From: Deltaproteobacteria bacterium
GTDB lineage: Bacteria > Desulfobacterota > DSM-4660 > Desulfatiglandales > Desulfatiglandaceae
Length of the DNA stretch: 64,000 nt
Direction: 5' to 3'
Assembly (NCBI GenBank): GCA_019309145.1
Contig: JAFDGR010000001.1
Location: 1-64,000 of the forward strand
A program made the position numbers and the translations under genes. This document shows positions 39,025 to 47,608 of this stretch, in pieces; positions within the stretch are counted from its first letter, which is position 1, and the number at the start of each line of letters is the position of its first letter. The notes beneath the pieces are model-generated. The model was not told the origin of the DNA. It did no database searches and saw only the letters and a list, made by a program, of their open reading frames with translations.

Positions 39025-39416
39025 CTGAAGTGGCAAACGGAGACATGGAAAGCGCGAAACAGAACGGTATGCGCTTTGGTCGGCTGGAGCAAGGACTAGA
39101 GGATACTACCAAGCGACTTGACCGACGCTCAAAGGAATGCGGGGACAAGTTTGCCGACATATTCGGACGCTTGAATAATCTGCCGGATCAGATTGCAACG
39201 GCGGTCAAAGAGCAGATTGCAACGGCGGTCAAGCCAGAAATACTGCTCGCCGTCAGAGATGAAATAGACTCCGTGCTGAATGGACGGCAGACCAATCGCA
39301 CTCGGCTAAGCAGGTATGGTCGGCCCGCCGTTCTTTGGACTGCCGTCGCTGTGATTGTCAGCGCGGTCGCAGATTTCCTTGCGCCAGTTTTAGACAAGAT
39401 GTTGAGTAACCCATGA
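39015..39416 (+). CDS. coiled-coil protein with C-terminal TM (holin/XhlA-like)
   Basis: Helical region followed by PAVLWTAVAVIVSAVADFLAPVL. Confidence 0.55.
   Translation: MELAEVANGDMESAKQNGMRFGRLEQGLEDTTKRLDRRSKECGDKFADIFGRLNNLPDQIATAVKEQIATAVKPEILLAVRDEIDSVLNGRQTNRTRLSRYGRPAVLWTAVAVIVSAVADFLAPVLDKMLSNP
39189..39232 (+). repeat. 20-nt direct repeat pair, 24-nt period
   Basis: cagattgcaacggcggtcaa at 39189-39208 and 39213-39232 (protein QIATAVKEQIATAVK). Confidence 0.9.
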
Positions 39417-39658
39417 TGGCAGATAGCGAAATGCAGATGCGGCTCGCGGTGCGCATCAAGAGCCTTATGAAGGCAGACCAGATACTACTCGGCCTCCGTT
39501 GGCAGGAGGGGCTGACCGTCTCGGAGGTTGCACAGGTGTTAGAAAGACCGGAAGACAGCATCCGCGCAGAGTTGGATAATCTATATAGAAAACTATTCAA
39601 GGGACTTGAAGGAGAAGAAACGTATGACACAAAGGATATACAGACGATACACCATTGA
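39413..39658 (+). CDS. sigma-70 region-4-like HTH protein
   Basis: LGLRWQEGLTVSEVAQVLERPEDSIRAELDNLYRKLFKGL resembles sigma region 4. Confidence 0.5.
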   Translation: MMADSEMQMRLAVRIKSLMKADQILLGLRWQEGLTVSEVAQVLERPEDSIRAELDNLYRKLFKGLEGEETYDTKDIQTIHH

Positions 39659-40025
39659 CCCGGTGCTTGCTGCGGCAACAGGGACTGGCAAGCTCTCGTT
39701 AGGGCACAAGGCGGGGATGATACGGCAGATAGCTGCTGCATGTGACTCAACCGACTTCGACCTACGGCTCGGCACAAAGACTGCGTTTGCCGATGACGAC
39801 ATATCTCAGGTCTTTCGCAGCCTGACGATCAACAAATGGCTCGTTGACAATGACCAGCCGGTATTCTTTCACAACACGTATGCAGCGGAGCCGGCTGATT
39901 GCCTCACCGAGCTATATTACAGGGTGAAGAATGACGACGGGGTCACGACGGGCGATATTGAGCTGATATTGACCATCGACATTGAGCCGGCCGTACTGGA
40001 GAGCGGGACTGCTACTGCGGACTAG
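39624..40025 (+). CDS. hypothetical protein, last gene of late operon
   Basis: ORF MTQRIYRRYTIDPVLAAATGTGKLSLGHKAGMIRQIAAACD. Confidence 0.6.
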   Translation: MTQRIYRRYTIDPVLAAATGTGKLSLGHKAGMIRQIAAACDSTDFDLRLGTKTAFADDDISQVFRSLTINKWLVDNDQPVFFHNTYAAEPADCLTELYYRVKNDDGVTTGDIELILTIDIEPAVLESGTATAD

Positions 40026-40642
40026 TCTCCGAATACTCCGAGCACTTGATCACGGTCGAGCATCAGGTGCTCATGCCCGTCAAGCGTTAGCCTGATGCCT
40101 GCGCTCTGCGAGAACATTATGCGGCTGCCTTTGGTGAACTCGTTATCGGCTGGCTCGCCGTTGAGCATCACCTTCCCGAATGCTATCACCGTGCCTGAGC
40201 TTGCCCGGCGTCTGGCCTTGTTAGGGATGATGATCCCGCCAGCGCTTGTCCCTTCTGGCGCGTCAACGGTAACAAGCAGCCGGTCGTAGAACGGGGCGAA
40301 CTCTTTGGTTCCGTCTGTGCCCTCTCGTATTTCTCCGTGGATGCCACGCACCGAGATAATCACGTATTTCTCGCCCTCCAATTCACACGGCATTGCGCCG
40401 GCTCTGGTATAAGCGACCTTCATACCAGTCCGTGCCAGCATCTTGACGAATGGCGTGAACGGTCTGTCCTCCTGTCGTGCGAGGTCGTAGCGCGTCTCAT
40501 AGACGGTGCAATCATGGCCGACAGCAACGACTGTGCCGGCCATCGACGCATCTTGGGCGCTCTCTGGGATATGGATGTGCCCTTTCATTGAGGCGCGCTC
40601 GCCAGGACGGATCAGCACAAGGTCTCGCGCGGGTTTAAGCAT
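40022..40642 (-). CDS. tandem GroES/Cpn10-like co-chaperonin
   Basis: Two successive Cpn10-like domains: ARDLVLIRPGERASMKGHIHIPESAQDASMAGTVVAVG...GMKVAYTRAGAMPCELEGEKYVIISVRGIHGEI and YDRLLVTVDAPEGTSAGGIIIPNKARRRASSGTVIAFGK...KGSRIMFSQSAGIRLTLDGHEHLMLDRDQVLGVF. Confidence 0.85.
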   Translation of the reverse strand: MLKPARDLVLIRPGERASMKGHIHIPESAQDASMAGTVVAVGHDCTVYETRYDLARQEDRPFTPFVKMLARTGMKVAYTRAGAMPCELEGEKYVIISVRGIHGEIREGTDGTKEFAPFYDRLLVTVDAPEGTSAGGIIIPNKARRRASSGTVIAFGKVMLNGEPADNEFTKGSRIMFSQSAGIRLTLDGHEHLMLDRDQVLGVFGD

Positions 40643-40672
40643 TAGTCATTCTCCTATGTCTGTCGTTAGTGG

Positions 40673-40714
40673 ATAGAATTGTCCACACTTGTTGATAAGT
40701 ATAGGCAATTCTAT
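40673..40714. promoter_or_regulatory. 9-bp inverted repeat upstream of co-chaperonin gene
   Basis: ATAGAATTG (40673-40681) ... CAATTCTAT (40706-40714), 24-nt spacer, in a non-coding AT-rich gap. Confidence 0.6.
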
Positions 40715-40832
40715 ACATATTATCTTCACTGCCCCTTATCTTCACGACACCGAACTTTTAGCCACATCACATCGCCCACTAGGAGCAAGATGTAGGCTGC
40801 GACCCCGAACTCCACGGCGTATTCAGATAGCA

Positions 40833-41105
40833 TTAACACTCAGATAGCAGAATAATCGCTTTGTCAAACATCTTTACGCCGGCTGCCCAAGTATCGGGCG
40901 GCTGTATTTCTACCCACTCGTGGCGGCACGTCTCGCATCGATGGCGAGTTAGGCTACCGTCATAAAATCCTCCGCGCCCTTCGCCACAATGGGCTGTAAA
41001 TTGCGCGTCATAGGTTTTAGATATAATCTTGTTCATCTCGCCACACCAGTAGCAGATTGGATCGTCCCAGCTGTGCTTCTTCTTGTCTGTCATTTTACAG
41101 CCCAC
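40833..41105 (-). CDS. small zinc-finger-like protein
   Basis: CYWCGEMNKI ... RHRCETCRHEWVEI. Confidence 0.6.
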   Translation of the reverse strand: MGCKMTDKKKHSWDDPICYWCGEMNKIISKTYDAQFTAHCGEGRGGFYDGSLTRHRCETCRHEWVEIQPPDTWAAGVKMFDKAIILLSEC

Positions 41106-41170
41106 ATTTCAATTTTATACCCATCATAAGGGGGGGCGATCCCACCTTTCACGTCTCGTTGTTTTCATTC

Positions 41171-41524
41171 TTATTCTCTATAGTGAGAAGGAATGTATAT
41201 CGTGCCAGGCCCATTACACACTTTGCATACATCCAGATACAACGCCAGCAGGTCGCAATAGTTGGCCATGTCGATAACAGAATCTAACACCGGCTCGTTC
41301 TTTGGCGGCGTGCGTTGCTCAAACAGGTTTGCCAGTCGCGTCAACTTAACCGCGATCATCGAGAGTATCGTCTGCTCCGGTTTCCGCAAAGTGGCTCCTG
41401 CCATCGCCTTGAAGTTCCAGAACCTGTCCTCTGGCCGGGCGTAGTCATCGGACTTGCCACGCATCAAGGCTAGCTTCCGCTGCTGCAAGTCGGCGAATGC
41501 TGTCTCAAACTCTGCCCAGTTCAT
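41171..41524 (-). CDS. DUF1599 / nucleotide modification-associated domain 1-like protein
   Basis: GKSDDYARPEDRFWNFKAMAGATLRKPEQTILSMIAVKLTRLANLFE...SVIDMANYCDLLALYLD. Confidence 0.6.
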   Translation of the reverse strand: MNWAEFETAFADLQQRKLALMRGKSDDYARPEDRFWNFKAMAGATLRKPEQTILSMIAVKLTRLANLFEQRTPPKNEPVLDSVIDMANYCDLLALYLDVCKVCNGPGTIYIPSHYRE

Positions 41525-42784
41525 TCATCTTCCCTCACCATGACCCCGCGGGGGTATAATAGGCGGTCTGTGGTGTCTGTCATAGGTCTCTCCCTTCGTC
41601 TTTCCCATATCCAAAACTGTGTCTGCCGAATCCCACAGTTCGGACTCCGGCGCTACAACAAATATCGTGCCACGTCTTTTCGCTAGTCGCTTCAACATCG
41701 CCCCCAGCCGGTCCAGGGTTTCACCATCCATCATCGATAGATCTGACGCCACATCGTAATAAGCAACATGATCATTCTCGCCCACCACGTCCGCTAATGC
41801 AAATGCTGACGCAAATTGGATACATACCCGGTCGGTATGGTTGAACCGGTCCGGCGGGGGGGACAGAACGATTGCTGCCCCATGATGGGTGAACTCTATC
41901 TGTATAGGCGGTCTCAGCTGCCAAAGATACATCCACAGCCGGGCGTTCAAACACTTGCAGATGTGGTTCAAGCGTTTGGCCGGTATCGCCGAGCCGTATG
42001 CAGTATGCCAGAACTTGTATATCTTGTGCTGCCTCTCCAGCGCCTCGATTTCCTTGTCAACATCTGCTATCCGCGTCTCGCAAGCACGCTTTGCCTCAAG
42101 TTGTATCTTGAAGGCGGCCTCAGCTATGCTCAGCCCTTCCCCGCCGGTGCTGGCGGTGGCCTTTGCACGGTCCACTTTGTCGTATGCTAGGCGGATAGCC
42201 TGCTGAAATGTCCTCAGCTTCCGTTGGTGGTCGAGCTTCCGGTATTGTGTCATGTTAATCTGTTTTTTCACAGCGTCGCCTAACGCTTTGGCGCGAGCGG
42301 CCCTCTTTTCCATCATCGTGCCACCGATCAACAAGGCAGTTATCAATTTACGTCTCATTATGGTGCAATTTACATAATTCTGGAAGATTGTATTGCTCGT
42401 CCAGATATGCAGACACCCTAACATCATCGGAGAACGCTCAAATGCAGAGGCCGGCTCCACGCCCTTGCGGTTGTCCTGTGATGTTGGCTCGTTATACCCG
42501 GCGGCTGTCGGGATAATTCTGACGGCGTTCCTGGCAACTATACGGTGCTCGTAAGTGGTGGTGTCAGTGACGAACTGCACCGTGGGGATGAGACCGGGTC
42601 GTTTCAACGAATTCGTGCCGCTCGCGTCCGCCATGTGGGCGCTGAACCCCCAGAATAGCGCCTTACCGAGTAATGTCTTGCCGGAACCGCGCTCGCCTGT
42701 TACCACGACCAGCCCGCTATCACTGAAATGTTTGATAGACAGGGACAGGCAGCCAAAGTTCCTGATGTTGACCTGTTTGATCAT
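41525..42784 (-). CDS. SMC/SbcC-like AAA ATPase
   Basis: MIKQVNIRNFGCLSLSIKHF, Walker A GERGSGKT, coiled-coil middle, C-terminal SMMDGETLDRLGAMLKRLAKRRGTIFVVAPE. Confidence 0.75.
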   Translation of the reverse strand: MIKQVNIRNFGCLSLSIKHFSDSGLVVVTGERGSGKTLLGKALFWGFSAHMADASGTNSLKRPGLIPTVQFVTDTTTYEHRIVARNAVRIIPTAAGYNEPTSQDNRKGVEPASAFERSPMMLGCLHIWTSNTIFQNYVNCTIMRRKLITALLIGGTMMEKRAARAKALGDAVKKQINMTQYRKLDHQRKLRTFQQAIRLAYDKVDRAKATASTGGEGLSIAEAAFKIQLEAKRACETRIADVDKEIEALERQHKIYKFWHTAYGSAIPAKRLNHICKCLNARLWMYLWQLRPPIQIEFTHHGAAIVLSPPPDRFNHTDRVCIQFASAFALADVVGENDHVAYYDVASDLSMMDGETLDRLGAMLKRLAKRRGTIFVVAPESELWDSADTVLDMGKTKGETYDRHHRPPIIPPRGHGEGR

Positions 42785-43524
42785 TTGCCAGCCGATGTCT
42801 CAAAGAGTGTGCCGTCGGCGTGGTTGCAGCTTTTCATTTCGGGTGCGGGCTCGCTACTGAACTCGGCAGTCAGCCGTTTGAACACATCGCTAGCGTTCTC
42901 CGCGTGATATGCCCCCATGCCCTTAAACTTATGACAGCCGCCACAGCCCGCCCACAACCACTTGATGTCCCACAGCAAGGCCCGCAGTTTTACGATCCGC
43001 TTGAATAGAGATTTGTTTGCCGTAGATTGAAGGTGGGCGATCTCTTTTGCCAGCGAGCAGATTGTCCCGGCCATATCCCTGCCTACGGGATAGCCCTTCC
43101 ATGTCTCAAGGCCGGCGTTAGGGTTTCGTGTAGCCCGTCTCTTAATCTCGACTAGCGGCAATTTCGTCCAGCCGTTTATCGCCTTTGGATGGTGCGACAG
43201 CAACCCCTTGCCTTTGTATTTGGCGTCCTGCATCAACAATAGGATTTTGTCAGTGAGCTTGGCGGGAACAATGTAGTAGAATAAGTGTGGGGCGTTTTGT
43301 CCCCATCCGCCATAATCCAGGTTCTTGGCTTTCTTGGTGTCGGCCTTGAAGTCGGAAACTGAGACCTTGATCTCGATTTCCGTGGCGCGCCCGTCAGCGC
43401 GAATGCCGAATACATCGGGGCGTCCCCATATCGTCTCAGGGCGCTCAAACAGAATCGTATCGCAATGCTGGTCATAGCGTAACCACGCCGCCGCTATCGC
43501 CCTGAGTGCCGTTACTCCAATCAT
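42781..43524 (-). CDS. PD-(D/E)XK nuclease-like (MmcB-like) protein
   Basis: WGRPDVFGIRADGRATEIEIKVSVSDFKADTKK catalytic-type motif. Confidence 0.7.
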   Translation of the reverse strand: MIGVTALRAIAAAWLRYDQHCDTILFERPETIWGRPDVFGIRADGRATEIEIKVSVSDFKADTKKAKNLDYGGWGQNAPHLFYYIVPAKLTDKILLLMQDAKYKGKGLLSHHPKAINGWTKLPLVEIKRRATRNPNAGLETWKGYPVGRDMAGTICSLAKEIAHLQSTANKSLFKRIVKLRALLWDIKWLWAGCGGCHKFKGMGAYHAENASDVFKRLTAEFSSEPAPEMKSCNHADGTLFETSAGK

Positions 43525-43609
43525 TTGACCTTCTTGACTAGCGGGCCTAGCTCGCAACCCGCGAACGGGTTCGCGGACAATTCCGTCCATGGGATGGCTG
43601 TTTTATGTG

Positions 43610-44074
43610 TCATAATTCTACTCCCATGTCGTCGAGGGCGGCTCTAAGCTCATCGAAGTCTTTCTGTGTCTCAGGTTGATGGCGGATGAGGGCCTGGGCT
43701 ATATAGACTGCGGCATCACAAGCGATTGTATCCGCCGCCTCAATCAGCCGCTCGACCTTCGCGTCGTCATACCGAGGCGTTTCGCTGGCGTCAACAACGT
43801 GATCAGGTTTGACCTCTGGCGGTGCTACCTGCGTGCAATCGTCGAGGTTGTTGGCTATCCTACGTCTGTCGTCAGGGCACTCTTGGTGTAACATTCTTAC
43901 TCCGTCGATCATGGTGTTGGTTTTGTGGGAGGCATCAGGAACACAGCCAGACCCGTCGCATGTTCCGCAGCGGCTTTCGGGGTGTGTATGATAGCCAGCG
44001 CCGCCACATTCAGGGCATTCGACCATATTGCTGACGCCAGCAACATGGTCAACCGTGTCTTTACGTTCGCTCAT
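43610..44074 (-). CDS. DnaJ-type CXXCXGXG zinc protein
   Basis: CPECGGAGYHTHPESRCGTCDGSGCV. Confidence 0.65.
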   Translation of the reverse strand: MSERKDTVDHVAGVSNMVECPECGGAGYHTHPESRCGTCDGSGCVPDASHKTNTMIDGVRMLHQECPDDRRRIANNLDDCTQVAPPEVKPDHVVDASETPRYDDAKVERLIEAADTIACDAAVYIAQALIRHQPETQKDFDELRAALDDMGVEL

Positions 44075-44307
44075 CTCGCCACCGCCTTTATGATATATCC
44101 AGCGCCTCCACACTTACTGCACCATTCTTGACCTGGCGGGTTTGGAATGAAACCTATGCCCGTGTCGTTACACTGATCGCAATTCTCAATCACGTCATTG
44201 GAGTCATTATATGCAGGCTGGTTAACCACATCACGCAAAATGCTACGCGATATGCGACGATTGACTGATGATCTACCTGTAGGGACAATTATTGTTGATA
44301 TGCTCAT
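44071..44307 (-). CDS. DnaJ-type CXXCXGXG-like zinc protein
   Basis: CDQCNDTGIGFIPNPPGQEWCSKCGGAGYI. Confidence 0.6.
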   Translation of the reverse strand: MSISTIIVPTGRSSVNRRISRSILRDVVNQPAYNDSNDVIENCDQCNDTGIGFIPNPPGQEWCSKCGGAGYIIKAVAR

Positions 44308-44762
44308 CTCGCCACCGCCTTTCCGGCAACGATATGGTGAGTGAGTGCGTGTCCAACCCTTGAGATACTACCAATTCCAAATCGTTGTTCTAGACCATAT
44401 AAATCATCCCCGTAGTCAGAACCATACCCGCTACTCCATAAACCTACTGTCCACGAATGTAGATCGTTTGACCACTCCAGCATCTGAACACCAATGCTGC
44501 AATCACAATCATCGCTCGTCGTAAGCAAATCCCCTTGGCAGAACTCATCCGTTACCTGCTCGCATACTATACACCGCACATCGTCCGGGATGTTCTCAGG
44601 GTCGAGGTCGCGGAGCATGACGGCTTTAATATAACCATGGAAGCTGTTTTCCATTTGAACCCATATATCACTATTCCAAAGGTGTTTTACGCTGTTCCAA
44701 TTACCGAGTTCCCATGGGCTATTCTCAGTATCTCGCACATACACACTATATCGCTTGCTCAT
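44304..44762 (-). CDS. YopX-like paralog (DPENIPDDVRC family)
   Basis: MSKRYSVYVRDTENSPW ... LRDLDPENIPDDVRCIVCEQVTDEFCQGDLL. Confidence 0.65.
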   Translation of the reverse strand: MSKRYSVYVRDTENSPWELGNWNSVKHLWNSDIWVQMENSFHGYIKAVMLRDLDPENIPDDVRCIVCEQVTDEFCQGDLLTTSDDCDCSIGVQMLEWSNDLHSWTVGLWSSGYGSDYGDDLYGLEQRFGIGSISRVGHALTHHIVAGKAVAR

Positions 44763-45288
44763 TTACCTCTCCGTCATTCATTACGTGTCCCCTTTTTCGC
44801 ACTACCCCATTACTAAGGCTGTCTGGGCCTTCGTGATGCAATATCAGATTGGAGACGGGATGTTCTCTCGGTTTTATGATTTCGTCGATGAGAATATGGC
44901 CGACTGGATCATCAAACTCAGATGTAACTTCCCAATGGTCAAAGATAGATAGCACGAGGGGGGCTCTACCAGCCAACGCACCGCACTTTGCTTTAATGAG
45001 GTGTACATCTTTTTCGTCTGCTACAATATCACCCTCAAAGATGCCGTCTGGGGCATCTGGTAATTGTGCACACACCACACACCGCACATCATCCGGGATG
45101 TTCTCAGGGTCAATGTCGCGGAGCAGGGCGGTTGATATGTCAGAGTAGTATCGTGGCGCTTGCATATTAGGCCACAGGGTCACATGCTCTAAGCCGGATT
45201 TTGTGAACCAAATGGTAAAGTTCTCAGTCCATTTCTTGAACGGGCTGTTCTCGTTATCCCTTACATACACGCTAAATTGCTTGCTCAT
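44746..45288 (-). CDS. YopX-like paralog (DPENIPDDVRC family)
   Basis: MSKQFSVYVRDNENSPF ... LRDIDPENIPDDVRCVVCAQLPDAPDGIFEGDIV. Confidence 0.65.
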   Translation of the reverse strand: MSKQFSVYVRDNENSPFKKWTENFTIWFTKSGLEHVTLWPNMQAPRYYSDISTALLRDIDPENIPDDVRCVVCAQLPDAPDGIFEGDIVADEKDVHLIKAKCGALAGRAPLVLSIFDHWEVTSEFDDPVGHILIDEIIKPREHPVSNLILHHEGPDSLSNGVVRKRGHVMNDGEVNEQAI

Positions 45289-45878
45289 TATTTGCCCTCC
45301 GTTAGTCGTTGTTGTTCCATGACCCTGCCCCACTGCTCGTCTGACACACCATCGGGTCGGTCGGCGTCAGTGATGGTGAAAATGCTGCCGAGGATAATAG
45401 TGGGAGATGATTGTGTTATTCGCCACAATGTATCAAGATGCCTATTAGTGAAAATGAAATGCCAAGCACCCTCTAGCCACTTTACTGTACCAACACCAGC
45501 GAGAGACCCAATAGCATTATGCCTAACCCTTAGTATGTCCCCCGGATAGATCATGGCAAGGACGTAGCCAGTGCCGCCGCAGATAAGACAGTCAACTATG
45601 TTGGTATTGTTGCCGGCTTGGTTCACAAGTTGCCATTTGCCCTTGCCGTAGCACTTACTGCACACCTTCTTGCCCCAGACACCGGTCGGGCGGAGAATGG
45701 TAAGGCCCTCCATCAATTCCCATTTTTTGTTGTTGCCGTCCCAGATGTAGGTTTCCCGCCCGTCGGGTCCGATACCATCAAGGATTGGGACGTCCAATAT
45801 CATTTTGTCCTCTGGTATATACGCCCTCAGGGGCCATTGATTGCCGGGGTGTTCGCCGATTACATCTTGGATGCTCAT
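45288..45878 (-). CDS. zinc-motif protein with CXXCXGXG pair
   Basis: CSKCYGKGKWQLVNQAGNNTNIVDCLICGGTGYV; stop overlaps next start. Confidence 0.6.
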   Translation of the reverse strand: MSIQDVIGEHPGNQWPLRAYIPEDKMILDVPILDGIGPDGRETYIWDGNNKKWELMEGLTILRPTGVWGKKVCSKCYGKGKWQLVNQAGNNTNIVDCLICGGTGYVLAMIYPGDILRVRHNAIGSLAGVGTVKWLEGAWHFIFTNRHLDTLWRITQSSPTIILGSIFTITDADRPDGVSDEQWGRVMEQQRLTEGK

Positions 45879-46672
45879 CTCACTGTTCCTCCCTTGATTC
45901 GTTCAAACGCCGAGGCCGCCGAGGCCTCGCTGATTTCGATGCCGATTGAGCGCCGGTTCATTGCCCTCGCTATGACGCTGGTTGTGCCGCTGCCGAGGAA
46001 GGGGTCAAGGACTAGGTCGCCCTCGTCCGAACAGGCCGCGATGACCCGCCGCATGTAGAGTTCGGGGATTTGGTTGGGATGACCTTTTCGGCGCTCCTTG
46101 TTGTTGCCCTGGATACGCCCTAAGCCCCTCCCATACCAAACGTCTAACGGAACCCGCTTGCCCGGCCTCCGCGTCTCTTGAGTTCGCTTGTCGTTGTATT
46201 TGGATGCCCTGTCGGTCGGCACGAGTATCGCGTCGGGGTTCCACGTGCGCCGCTTGATGTCGCGGGCGAAATACAGGGCGTGCGTGTGGCTCGATATGAA
46301 GCGAGAATCGTTGCACTGGCCGAAGCGGTAGTGCCAGATGCACCAGTTGACGAGAGTTAGGCCTTCTTCGTAGTCCGTCATAATGTTGTTCACAAGGACT
46401 GCCATGCTGTCGGGGACGTTGACCCACATTGAGCCGGTCGGCGAAAGGATGTTAAGGCAGGCCAGTATCCAGTCGGTTGTGAAATCTACGTTGTCGAGTG
46501 CCGATTTGTGGTCGTCGTATCCGATGTAATTTTGCCCGATCCCAAACGGCGGGTCGGCGAAGATCAGGTCGGCCTTGACGCCTGATGACGAAAGTTTTCC
46601 AAGAATCTCACGACAATCGCCGACGTAGATTTGTGTGTGGGGGTCAGCGAGTTGATGTGTTGGGCCGCTCAT
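45875..46672 (-). CDS. DNA methyltransferase (N4/N6 class)
   Basis: ADLIFADPPFGIGQNY and LVLDPFLGSGTTSVIARAMNRRSIGIEISEASA. Confidence 0.9.
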   Translation of the reverse strand: MSGPTHQLADPHTQIYVGDCREILGKLSSSGVKADLIFADPPFGIGQNYIGYDDHKSALDNVDFTTDWILACLNILSPTGSMWVNVPDSMAVLVNNIMTDYEEGLTLVNWCIWHYRFGQCNDSRFISSHTHALYFARDIKRRTWNPDAILVPTDRASKYNDKRTQETRRPGKRVPLDVWYGRGLGRIQGNNKERRKGHPNQIPELYMRRVIAACSDEGDLVLDPFLGSGTTSVIARAMNRRSIGIEISEASAASAFERIKGGTVR

Positions 46673-47259
46673 TCTTCCTCCAACTGTTGCAGATTTGGCA
46701 AGAGTTCAAATGTGCCGGTTTTGGTATTCGATTTAAGACTTGCGAGGTTTATGTCGCTTGCTACTTCATCCCCCCAACAGTCCCAATTATCAACCCTTGT
46801 TCTGGCAAATAACTCAATGCGCGGTTCAGGCGAAAAGCGCTCAATCAATTCACGAAACTTGTGTGGTTTCTGAGAATGTTTGGATGTTGGGGACGCCAGC
46901 CAGTTGAGAGTGGCCTTCTCGTGCCGACCTATACTTTTCGTTGCTCCACGCGATGCGATGATAAGGTGTTCGGTTGCATTTCTTGGATGGCCGCCTATCC
47001 CGTTGTTCTTGCACCATGTCCACAACATCCGATATTGAAAGCCCCAGAACTGGACTATGCCGAGCGCTTCGGGCAGGAACTGATTGGTCGTCCAGAGGTA
47101 TAGGTTGCTTAGGTCGTCCGCAATTTCTTTCACAGGCAGAGCGCATAGCTGGGCGATTGTCATCGTCCGATATTGCAGTGGCTTGGTTCCGATTGATGCA
47201 CTGCCTTGCCATTTGATAGGCCACGGCGGGTCAGCATAGATGGTCTGATAATGCTTCAT
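46669..47259 (-). CDS. MT-A70-like adenine methyltransferase
   Basis: YQTIYADPPWPIKWQG, LYLWTTNQFLPEAL, ATEHLIIASRG, SQKPHKFRELIERFSPEPRIELFART. Confidence 0.9.
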   Translation of the reverse strand: MKHYQTIYADPPWPIKWQGSASIGTKPLQYRTMTIAQLCALPVKEIADDLSNLYLWTTNQFLPEALGIVQFWGFQYRMLWTWCKNNGIGGHPRNATEHLIIASRGATKSIGRHEKATLNWLASPTSKHSQKPHKFRELIERFSPEPRIELFARTRVDNWDCWGDEVASDINLASLKSNTKTGTFELLPNLQQLEEE

Positions 47260-47380
47260 TCTTCCTCCAGTTGCCGTGTGTCCGGCAAGAGTTCAATGTC
47301 CACGTGTCCCTGCTCGTCTAGCACGGGTACCCGACAGAATGCGTCAGTATCGTCGTATGGGGATGCCCAGACCAATAGAA

Positions 47381-47608
47381 CTATAGGTAGGGCGCATTAT
47401 CCCCCAACCCATAGAAATGGCTCATGGCGAGTGCTGTGCGTGCTCTGTGCCATTCGGCAATTGAGTTTGCATCGCCGGCATTGAAGTCGGATGTCGGCAT
47501 GTCGAGCGAGTGATATTCATGCTCAATGCCGGCGAGGCGTAGCTGCTCGCGGAGTTCCGCACATGCGCCGCAAAGTTTGCGTCCGAAAACGACGAGTTGG
47601 TCAGTCAT
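47381..47608 (-). CDS. glutaredoxin/thioredoxin-like protein
   Basis: LVVFGRKLCGACAELREQLRLAGIEHEYHSLD. Confidence 0.7.
   Translation of the reverse strand: MTDQLVVFGRKLCGACAELREQLRLAGIEHEYHSLDMPTSDFNAGDANSIAEWHRARTALAMSHFYGLGDNAPYL

Noticed and set aside
40678-40690. TTGTCCACA as a DnaA box
   Set aside because: Single near-match to TTATNCACA, insufficient without clustering; the initiator-gene repeat cluster is a better origin candidate.
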